A stretch of DNA of 34,259 nucleotides. Source: a virus. Shown here in pieces: positions 28,752 through 34,259 of the stretch (within the stretch, counting starts at the first letter, position 1; the number at the start of each line of letters is the position of its first letter). Where the stretch lies: the IMG/VR virus record IMGVR_UViG_3300044591_002206, positions 1-34,259 of that record; one strand, given 5' to 3'. Below the pieces are notes generated by a model that searched no databases, had not been told where the DNA came from, and saw nothing but the letters and a program-made list of their open reading frames with translations. Made by a program: the position numbers and the translations under genes.

Positions 28752-30017
28752 CTAGGCTGAGGGGCGATGAACCTGGCCGCGCCACATCAGCTGCCCGTTC
28801 TGCCAGGTAGCCAGGTCCATCGAGTAATGCCCGGTCGGTTCGCCGTCCTTGTCGAGGTCGAGCTCAACCGAGGCAAAGCCCGGCTGCCAATCGGGGTGGC
28901 GGGTGTAGGTCGGGAAGCCGCTGGCCTCCTTGACACACATCGCGCCGCATTCGCCGCCCTGATAGACCCGCGTGGAGCCATCGGCCAGCCAGACCGTCCG
29001 TCCAACGATGGACTGCCTGTGGGTATGCCCGTGGATCTCGGCGAAATCCTTGCCAGCCATTGAGGCCAGCGGGGAAGCGCCAGAGCCCTTGCGGGCGACA
29101 TCGCCGTGATGCACGATCAAGTGCGGAGTCAGAACGATGTTTGCCTGGGGCCAGGTGTCAGGCTCGCCAATGAGATTGACGCCCAGCTCCTCGAGCCTGA
29201 ACAGCTTCTCGAACGACCAGACCGGCTTGCTTTCGCCATAGGCGGTCAGATCGTAGATCGAGGAAACCTCGCTCAGGATCTTGTTTGACAGCCACTGATC
29301 GTGGTTGCCGGGGATCAGGTCGATCTGGCAATCACTGGTGGCTGCTGCCCGGAGGTCGGCCAAGACCTTTCCCCCGGCTTCGATGCACTCTGAGACTGAA
29401 GCCTGGCATCGAGTGGTGGTTTGACGATGGCGGCCAACGGTCGGGAAATCGACCAGATCGCCATTGATGATGATCCTCTGTGGCTGGTTCTCAGCGATTA
29501 GCTGAAGGCTGGCCTCGTGCAGCTCCCAATCCACATAGGGGGCGTGGTAGTCCGAGAGGATCAGCACCAGATCGGTCTTGGTGTTGGCCCTCTTGGTCCG
29601 CTTGCGCGGCTTGATGTTGATCGGCCGCCCGCCAAATGCTGGCTCAGGCAGCTTGATCTTTGGAGCAACTGACACCGAAATCGTGTGACTGATCTTCGGG
29701 TCCTTTGCCGTGCCAGCATCACGCTTGCTGACATCGACCTTGACGACATCCCACTCGGAGTCGCTCAGGCCGTATTCGTGGAGCAGCTCGTCAGGCTGCT
29801 TCAGGTCCCGGTCTTCAAGAGATCCGGGGGTGTTGATTGCGTCGGTTAGCTTGCGCTTGGCCGGGCGTTCAACGGTTCCTTCGCCTTGGCTGTCATTGAG
29901 CCAGGTCGAAAGGGTGGTCCTCGGAACTCCGAGGATCTTGGCCGCTCCGGCCACGGTGCCAGCCGCAGCTAGAGCGTCCTGGATCTGGGCCTCTGATGGC
30001 TTAGTTCTCGCCGCCAT
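28752..30017 (-). CDS. Calcineurin-like metallophosphoesterase with N-terminal HTH
   Basis: This 421-residue protein has a helix-turn-helix at about residues 12-42 (AGAAKILGVPRTTLSTWLND) and, after a linker, a metallophosphoesterase domain. The five-motif metal centre is visible: LILSDYHAP, IINGDLVDF, LIPGNHDQW, LIVHHGDV and EIHGHTHR. Such enzymes hydrolyse phosphoesters, and the HTH suggests action on DNA. The ATG at 30017 is chosen over a frame starting 56 codons earlier, which runs antisense-like through the membrane-protein gene. It overlaps that gene by 17 bp. Finding it between membrane-protein and fibre genes is unusual; its job in the phage is unknown. Confidence 0.88.
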   Translation of the reverse strand: MAARTKPSEAQIQDALAAAGTVAGAAKILGVPRTTLSTWLNDSQGEGTVERPAKRKLTDAINTPGSLEDRDLKQPDELLHEYGLSDSEWDVVKVDVSKRDAGTAKDPKISHTISVSVAPKIKLPEPAFGGRPINIKPRKRTKRANTKTDLVLILSDYHAPYVDWELHEASLQLIAENQPQRIIINGDLVDFPTVGRHRQTTTRCQASVSECIEAGGKVLADLRAAATSDCQIDLIPGNHDQWLSNKILSEVSSIYDLTAYGESKPVWSFEKLFRLEELGVNLIGEPDTWPQANIVLTPHLIVHHGDVARKGSGASPLASMAGKDFAEIHGHTHRQSIVGRTVWLADGSTRVYQGGECGAMCVKEASGFPTYTRHPDWQPGFASVELDLDKDGEPTGHYSMDLATWQNGQLMWRGQVHRPSA

Positions 30018-30312
30018 CTTCGTGGGCCTTTCTCCGGTTACGCCGCACGAGGTGCTTACGCTCCTCAGGCGGTAGAGGGGTGACTGCCCCTCGAGCGCTG
30101 GCCGCAGAGACCAGCAAGACGATGACCAGAACAATCGAATCAACTCGATTGAGGTCAGCGTCGGTGAGCTCCAGAACCCCGGCACTCACTAGGAGCCCGA
30201 GAACTGTTCTCACGATGACCGGCTCGGCTTGGATCTTGGTCCAGATGCGGGTGGCAACCGTCTTGACCAAGGCCAGAAAACCGGGCCGGTGTTTGTTGGT
30301 GTTTGTACTCAT
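30001..30312 (-). CDS. Small membrane protein, holin-like
   Basis: This 103-residue protein has two hydrophobic segments, about residues 33-50 (VRTVLGLLVSAGVLEL) and 56-76 (VDSIVLVIVLLVSAASARGA), and a basic C-terminus (RKHLVRRNRRKAHED). The design, a hairpin membrane protein of about 100 residues with a basic tail, is common among actinophage holin-like proteins, although it lies far from the lysis enzymes. ATG 30312 is preferred over ATG 30351, since TACCTT is 6 bp upstream and the extra residues (MCPCPIPRAYLRR) look non-coding. It overlaps the metallophosphoesterase start. Confidence 0.7.
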   Translation of the reverse strand: MSTNTNKHRPGFLALVKTVATRIWTKIQAEPVIVRTVLGLLVSAGVLELTDADLNRVDSIVLVIVLLVSAASARGAVTPLPPEERKHLVRRNRRKAHEDGGEN

Positions 30313-30318
30313 GCGGCG

Positions 30319-30358
30319 AAGGTAGGCCCGAGGAATAGGGCATGGGCACATTTCGCTT
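30319..30358 (-). promoter_or_regulatory. Leaderless-type promoter for membrane-protein gene, with AAGCGAA box
   Basis: Minus strand: AAGCGAA (30358-30352), then TACCTT (30324-30319), 6 bp, ATG 30312. At 17 bp spacing the -35 hexamer would be GCCCAT, which is poor. Confidence 0.4.
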
Positions 30359-30361
30359 AAC

Positions 30362-30382
30362 CGCCGAGCACGGCGTTTTTTT
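30362..30382 (+). terminator. Plus-strand intrinsic terminator without a plus-strand gene
   Basis: CGCCG (30362-30366), loop AGCA, CGGCG (30371-30375), then seven T (30376-30382). No plus-strand gene is seen near it, so it may stop antisense transcription. In the minus direction there is no T-run. Confidence 0.6.
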
Positions 30383-30386
30383 GGCT

Positions 30387-31187
30387 CTATTCCTCGGGAT
30401 TTTCTAGGGCTTCTCTGAGCAAGCGAAGCGCACGCTCTTCCCGCGCGGCAAACAGCTGAGTCAGCACGCGGGTTTTTTGCAGGTTGTCTTCTCGCTGCAC
30501 TCGATCCCGCTGCTCGGGGGTCAGCTTCTCGAGGTCATGCTCACGGGCCATCGAGTAGGGCGGATTTGCCCTGAGCAGAAAGAGCACCCCAGCCAGCTCT
30601 TCCTCGGTGAGGTCGGCCAGCTCGGGAACTTCTTGGCGCAAGGGCTTGAGCAGTTTTTCTTTGGCCTCCCTGGGCAGCTTGGTCGGGATCTTGCTCTCGC
30701 CTTGCCGCCAGCGTCTTTCACTTGAGTGGTAGGGGGTGCGGCCACACCAGCCACGCTCGGGGAGTTCGTAGGGCTGAAGGCCGAGACGCCAGAGCAGCTC
30801 TTCAAGGCTTTCCCGCTTGATCGGTAGGAGCTTCTTGGAGAACTTCAGCTCATCGCCCGAGCCTGACCGATCAGACAACCCGATCCAAGATCTGATCCGG
30901 GCGTCCCAGTTACCGCCGGGCTGCTCATCAGAGCCCATAAAGACCGCCCGGCGCTGAAGCAGGGCATCGCGCTCATCCTTTCGGCTGGCGGCAATGACCT
31001 TGGGCGGATCAGAGCAAGCCCGGACCAGTGAGGTTGTTGGCTCTTTCAGGGCCAGATAGCGGCGGAAGACATCAGAGAACTCGTTGGCCTCATTGAACAG
31101 CGGCCAGGCTAGATAGTGAGTGCCCGAGACATAGTTGGCTTGGACCCAACCGTTGGGCAGTTCTGGTGGCAGGTGTTCGTAAAGCAT
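30387..31187 (-). CDS. Hypothetical protein
   Basis: I do not recognise this 266-residue protein. It is highly charged and helical in its C-terminal half (LPREAKEKLLKPLRQEVPEL, LEKLTPEQRDRVQREDNL and TQLFAAREERALRLLREAL). The N-terminal half has a few aromatic residues (NYVSGTHYLAWPLFNEANEF) and GWCGRTPYHSSERRWRQGE near the middle. It contains no metal-binding or nuclease motif I can identify. A promoter-like CAGGGT lies 6 bp before the ATG. It belongs to a cluster of small unknown genes next to an XRE-type regulator. Confidence 0.75.
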   Translation of the reverse strand: MLYEHLPPELPNGWVQANYVSGTHYLAWPLFNEANEFSDVFRRYLALKEPTTSLVRACSDPPKVIAASRKDERDALLQRRAVFMGSDEQPGGNWDARIRSWIGLSDRSGSGDELKFSKKLLPIKRESLEELLWRLGLQPYELPERGWCGRTPYHSSERRWRQGESKIPTKLPREAKEKLLKPLRQEVPELADLTEEELAGVLFLLRANPPYSMAREHDLEKLTPEQRDRVQREDNLQKTRVLTQLFAAREERALRLLREALENPEE

Positions 31188-31193
31188 GCCCTG

Positions 31194-31222
31194 ACCCTGC
31201 AGGAGCCTTACTCAGTCCCGCC
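31194..31222 (-). promoter_or_regulatory. Leaderless-type promoter for the 266-residue protein gene
   Basis: Minus strand: GGCGGG (31222-31217), 17 bp, CAGGGT (31199-31194), 6 bp, ATG 31187. Confidence 0.35.
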
Positions 31223-31226
31223 AGAT

Positions 31227-31526
31227 CTATGCAAAGTGGCCGAGAGCAATATCGGCGCCATCGGCCAAGACCTCAGCCAGGGCTACCGAGTAATGGCGGC
31301 GAAAGACAAACAGCTCGCCGGTGACCGGGTGGCGGTCAAAGTTCTCTTCTAGCCAGGCCATCGCCCGGCGGTGAATCTCGATCACTTCAGACTTGGAATA
31401 GCCCCGGCGCATCAACTCGGCCCAGCGCTGCTCCTGGTAGCCCTGGTCAAGCGGCTGGCATCTAGCGACTAGGAGGGTGGTGTCCATTTCCCCATCGTTC
31501 CCGAAGAAAAGAGGGGCAACAGACAT
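31227..31526 (-). CDS. Small hypothetical protein downstream of XRE regulator
   Basis: I do not recognise this protein of 99 residues from ATG 31526, or 86 from ATG 31487 (MDTTLLVARCQPLDQGYQEQ). It has helical RWAELMRRGYSKSEVIEIHR then AMAWLEENFDRHPVTGELFV, and a short C-terminal part. The later start has AACGAT 6 bp upstream and TGCGAA 44 bp upstream, matching the spacing seen at other leaderless starts, so it may be the true one. It follows the XRE gene by 17 bp, an arrangement like antitoxin plus toxin, but no toxin signature is seen. Confidence 0.65.
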   Translation of the reverse strand: MSVAPLFFGNDGEMDTTLLVARCQPLDQGYQEQRWAELMRRGYSKSEVIEIHRRAMAWLEENFDRHPVTGELFVFRRHYSVALAEVLADGADIALGHFA

Positions 31527-31543
31527 TTCGCATAACGGCCGAG

Positions 31544-31819
31544 CTAGTAGAGAAGGCTTGTCGGATCAGTCGAGGATCGCCGTGAGGCCTTGCGGGTTCT
31601 GATCGGCGGGCCCACGACCGGCTGCGGCCCGGCACTCAGCTCAAGCTGATCGCCCATGGCCTTCAGCAAGCGCTCCAGGGTCGAGATGCTCGGGGATATT
31701 GCTCCACGCTCGATCCGGGAGATCTGCCCCTGGCTGGTCTTGGCCAGCTGGGCCAGCTGCTTCTGGTTCAGGCCATGAAGCTCACGGCGCTGGCGGAGGA
31801 GTTTGCCCGGATCGTTCAT
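31544..31819 (-). CDS. XRE-family HTH regulator (Cro/CI or HipB-like)
   Basis: This 91-residue protein has a clear Cro/C1-type helix-turn-helix at about residues 6-60 (LLRQRRELHGLNQKQLAQLA, then KTSQGQISRIERGAISPSIS and TLERLLKAMGDQLEL), the pattern of small phage repressors and HipB-type antitoxins. The C-terminal tail (from about 65) is basic and likely flexible. It reads in the same direction as the late genes. No divergent partner is seen, so it is not obviously the lysogeny switch. TACTTT lies 6 bp before the ATG. An unknown small gene follows it. Confidence 0.85.
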   Translation of the reverse strand: MNDPGKLLRQRRELHGLNQKQLAQLAKTSQGQISRIERGAISPSISTLERLLKAMGDQLELSAGPQPVVGPPIRTRKASRRSSTDPTSLLY

Positions 31820-31825
31820 GGCTCA

Positions 31826-31831
31826 AAAGTA
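31826..31831 (-). promoter_or_regulatory. -10-like hexamer before XRE gene
   Basis: Minus strand TACTTT (31831-31826), 6 bp before ATG 31819. No good -35-like hexamer is seen at 17 bp, so this is weaker than the others. Confidence 0.35.
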
Positions 31832-31837
31832 GGGCGT

Positions 31838-32221
31838 TCAGTCCTCAAAACCGGGCGGCGGGCCGTGCTGCCAAACCGGCCGGCCCTCAAGCTCACACCA
31901 GAGCTCATAGAAAGTGAAGTTGAGGTCATAGCGGCAGAGAAAGGCATCAGCCTTGTCTAGATTCGGGGTTACCCCTTCCCTGCGCCAGCGGTACAGGGCT
32001 CGGGTGTCGCTGCCCGAGACCGGCATACCATCGACTCTGATCCCCTCTTGTTCATCCTCGGTGATCAGCTCAGCTAGATAGGCCGGCCAGCTTTCGGAAT
32101 GCACTGCATACCTACGGCGATGAGGACGATGGGGCCGCCGGGCGCCTCTTGATGTTTCACCTCCTCTCGCTGGGGTACTCGTTGCCCGGCGGCCCTGTTG
32201 TCCTATGGCTTTTTCGGCCAT
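31838..32221 (-). CDS. Hypothetical protein, possible DNA-binding
   Basis: This 127-residue protein has a strongly basic, probably disordered N-terminus (residues 1-38, with RRPHRPHRRRYA) and a compact C-terminal part. The stretch SGSDTRALYRWRREGVTPNL then DKADAFLCRYDLNFTFYELW resembles a helix-turn-helix regulator body, so it may bind DNA, but I do not recognise the family. It is 18 bp upstream of the XRE gene and could share its message. GATGTT is 6 bp before the ATG, consistent with the leaderless pattern. It follows the adhesin gene. Confidence 0.65.
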   Translation of the reverse strand: MAEKAIGQQGRRATSTPARGGETSRGARRPHRPHRRRYAVHSESWPAYLAELITEDEQEGIRVDGMPVSGSDTRALYRWRREGVTPNLDKADAFLCRYDLNFTFYELWCELEGRPVWQHGPPPGFED

Positions 32222-32293
32222 GCGGGAAACATCGGACCTTTTGACCGAGGCACAGAACTTTTTGCAAAGAAATCCGGAGAGGCCTGATCTGGC

Positions 32294-34198
32294 CTAGAGA
32301 GCGCCGCTGACCATCAGGGCTCCAGCGATAGCTGCAGTCGAGCCCCGGCCAGCAATCCGAACCGGATCTGAAGCGGCAACGGCCGTGCCGGCCTCGTTGG
32401 TCGCGGTAACAACAACCCGGACCCAGAAGCCTCTGACCTCGCTGGTGACATTTAGCAGCTGATCGTTGTTGCCAATATCAATCCAGCCGGTGCTTCCGGT
32501 CAAGCTCTTTTCCCAGGCATAGGTGAAGGTGGGATAGGCGAAGCCCTCCCAGTCTCCGGAAACGCCAACCAGCTGCTCAGGCCCGGCTTCAATGAACGGA
32601 GCCGAGATCAGCTCCGGGTCTTCAGCCACATATCCAGTGGTTGGCGAGTAGGCGACATCGGTGCCGATTGAGTTTGTGCCAGTCACCCGCACTCGGAGGT
32701 ACTTGCCGCCGTCAGCTTCGGTCGGCGTGTAGGTCGAAGAAGTCGCCCCGCTGATGTCGCTCCAAGGGGTTGTTCCCTCATCAGAGCGCTGCCACTGGTA
32801 GTCAAAAGCCAAGGCCGGGTAGCCGTTCCAGCCGCCTTGGAACGCGGTCAGCTCGTTGCCGACTTCAAGCACCCCGGCATAGTTGATCGACGGCTGAACG
32901 GTATTAGCCGGAGCCCAGTTGATCGGCCCGGTCACGGTGCTGAAGCCAAGGGCCGAGCCGACCGAGTTATTGCCAGCTGCCCGGAGCCGGAGAAACTTGC
33001 CAGCGTCCTGCCAGGTGGTCGTGTAGTTCAGAGAGGTTGCCCCGCTGATGACTTCCCAGCCCCCTAGACCATCGCTTGATCTGAACCATTGGTAAGTCAA
33101 GGTTGGTGTCGGGAAGCCGGTCCAGGTCCCGGCCGTTCCGGTCAGCTCAACGCCAACCTCCAGCGGGCCGGAATAGCTGACCGATGGGGCCTCGGTATTG
33201 GCCGGGCTCCAGTTAATGACATCAGTAGCCCCAGTCAAGGCGGTCTGAGATCCAAGGAGGTTGGTGGCCTGAACTCTGGCTCGGAGGTACTGGCCAGCGT
33301 CGGCCGGGTCGAGCGTGTAACTAGAAGCTGTTGCCCCGCTGATTGTCGTCCAGCCGGTTGAGCCATTAGCCGAGCGCTCCCACTCATAGGCATAAGTGAT
33401 CGGCGTGGTTCCGCTCCAAGTGCCGTTGCTGGTGCTCAGGCTCTGACCGACCAGCCTAGTCCCGGTGATCGAGGGCAGTGAAGTGTTGGCCACGGCAAAG
33501 GCGCTGCCATATTGGTAGTGAGCGGCGATCCGGGCAGCTGATAGGGCCGTGCCATAAATCGCGGCCTCATCAATCTGCAGAGAGTAGGTCCGGTTGGTAT
33601 GGCCAATCTGGACTGTTGATGCGGTGGCCCAGGCCAAAATGTCGGTGATGCCTGAGGCCGTACTGGTTCCAGCCAAAACGCCATCAACATAGGTCTGAGC
33701 CCGAACCGAGCCGCCAAGATCTTCGATGACTCCCACCAGGTGGTAAGTCTGGTTCAGGCTGACCGGGACAGTCGAGGGGTAGGTCGTGCTGCTGGACGAG
33801 GTGTTGAGATTGACTCGCGTGCCGAGGTAAAGAACGCTGTTTGAGACCGTGAGGGCCAGTCCCTGGTTGCCGTTGAGCTTGAGAATGTCATGAGAGCTAG
33901 TGGTCGGAAGAGTCCCGCCAAAGCGAACCCAGGCCTCAAAGGTCAAACCGCTTCGCCCAGTGGTCAAATCGCCAACGGTTGCAGTGGCGACTGAGTTAGT
34001 AGTCACTGCCGGGAGGATCGCTGAAGCTCCAGCCGGGTTGCTGTTGAGCAGAGAGCTCTGCCCCTTCTGCACCGCTGTTGCTGCCCAGGTGGCCGTCCGG
34101 TTATTGCCCGAGCTGTCGGCAACGGTGTTGCCCGAGGTCTCATCGAGCCGGTAATAGACGAGAGGGTTATCGGCAAGGACTTGTGCTGAGTAGGCCAT
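32294..34198 (-). CDS. LamG-like lectin plus four Ig-like repeats: adhesin or tail fibre
   Basis: This 634-residue protein has an N-terminal concanavalin/LamG-like domain (about residues 8-230; LVYYRLDETSGNTVADSSGN, LTFEAWVRFGGTLP, AQTYVDGVLAGTSTA and IDEAAIYGTALSAARIAAHY), then four tandem Ig-like repeats to about residue 615. The repeats share patterns such as YQWQRS, ISGATSSTYT and KYLRVRVTGTNSIGT, with linkers like INWAPANTVQPS. LamG domains often bind sugars, and such repeats are typical of actinobacterial surface proteins. There is no signal peptide, so a virion fibre is more likely than a secreted protein. The C-terminus ends in a short Ala and Gly-rich tail. Confidence 0.85.
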   Translation of the reverse strand: MAYSAQVLADNPLVYYRLDETSGNTVADSSGNNRTATWAATAVQKGQSSLLNSNPAGASAILPAVTTNSVATATVGDLTTGRSGLTFEAWVRFGGTLPTTSSHDILKLNGNQGLALTVSNSVLYLGTRVNLNTSSSSTTYPSTVPVSLNQTYHLVGVIEDLGGSVRAQTYVDGVLAGTSTASGITDILAWATASTVQIGHTNRTYSLQIDEAAIYGTALSAARIAAHYQYGSAFAVANTSLPSITGTRLVGQSLSTSNGTWSGTTPITYAYEWERSANGSTGWTTISGATASSYTLDPADAGQYLRARVQATNLLGSQTALTGATDVINWSPANTEAPSVSYSGPLEVGVELTGTAGTWTGFPTPTLTYQWFRSSDGLGGWEVISGATSLNYTTTWQDAGKFLRLRAAGNNSVGSALGFSTVTGPINWAPANTVQPSINYAGVLEVGNELTAFQGGWNGYPALAFDYQWQRSDEGTTPWSDISGATSSTYTPTEADGGKYLRVRVTGTNSIGTDVAYSPTTGYVAEDPELISAPFIEAGPEQLVGVSGDWEGFAYPTFTYAWEKSLTGSTGWIDIGNNDQLLNVTSEVRGFWVRVVVTATNEAGTAVAASDPVRIAGRGSTAAIAGALMVSGAL

Positions 34199-34206
34199 CT
34201 CGGTTG

Positions 34207-34235
34207 AAAGTAGGCCTGACGGCCGGGGCCGCGCA
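34207..34235 (-). promoter_or_regulatory. Leaderless-type promoter for LamG adhesin gene
   Basis: Minus strand: TGCGCG (34235-34230), 17 bp, TACTTT (34212-34207), 8 bp, ATG 34198. The bases CAACCGAG before the ATG are identical to those before the tape measure ATG. Confidence 0.5.
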
Positions 34236-34259
34236 TATCTCGATTGCCGGGGCTGAGAG

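Noticed and set aside
30017-30185. Longer metallophosphoesterase start at 30185
   Set aside because: The extra 56 residues overlap the membrane-protein gene in another frame and look like shadow sequence.
1-34259. Window as an integrated prophage in host DNA
   Set aside because: Arm-type repeats lie on both sides of the tRNA-like core, and phage-type genes lie on both sides of it. No host housekeeping gene is seen. A junction site would have arms on only one side.
1-34259. CRISPR arrays or insertion sequences
   Set aside because: No regularly spaced direct repeats and no transposase gene were seen. The repeats in the adhesin gene encode Ig-like domains.

Overview
This window looks like a large part of a temperate siphovirus genome (tailed phage with a long non-contractile tail), probably infecting a GC-rich actinobacterium. 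The phage identity rests on a nearly complete head-to-tail gene set: small and large terminase, portal, scaffold, capsid, connectors, tail tube, frameshifted tail chaperone, tape measure, distal tail, baseplate and fibres. Temperateness rests on a tyrosine integrase and an attP-like site. The host guess is softer. It rests on high GC, many GTG starts, many genes with a -10-like hexamer directly before the start codon (leaderless transcription is common in Actinobacteria), and Ig-like adhesin repeats of a kind common in that phylum. Because integrase arm-type repeats flank both sides of a half-tRNA core, the sequence is better explained as a phage or excised genome than as an integrated prophage.

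Layout. 1-952: plus-strand gene of unknown function, open to the left edge. 924-2471: integrase and small excisionase-like protein (minus). 2498-2786: candidate attP built around the 5' half of a tRNA-Val(CAC) gene. 2922-4018: plus-strand HNH-AP2 endonuclease and a secreted protein. 4008-5892: zinc-ribbon protein, GH24 lysozyme, M15 peptidase and a holin candidate (minus). 5961-17454: tail, connector, capsid and scaffold genes (minus). 17654-18166: plus-strand gene of unknown function. 18236-25409: small protein, portal, unknown protein, DPPY methyltransferase, and large and small terminase (minus), interrupted by a plus-strand gene at 22544-23122. 25507-26070: plus-strand gene of unknown function. 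26077-34198: three fibre or baseplate genes, metallophosphoesterase, small membrane protein, four unknown or regulatory proteins including an XRE repressor or antitoxin, and a LamG plus Ig-repeat adhesin (minus). No replication genes are seen, so the genome probably continues beyond the window.

How it works together. The late genes read from high to low coordinates on the minus strand, but they do not look like one operon. Many short gaps hold a compact promoter-like arrangement: a GC-rich -35-like hexamer (often GGCGCG), 17 bp, a -10-like hexamer (nAnnnT), then 6-8 bp to the start codon. Some carry an AAGCGAA box just upstream. Capsid has a terminator after it and another between it and scaffold. 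A canonical -1 slippery heptamer joins the two tail chaperone frames. Several plus-strand genes sit alone among the minus-strand late genes, each with its own promoter-like signal or ribosome site, and are candidate morons (extra genes expressed independently, possibly in the lysogen).
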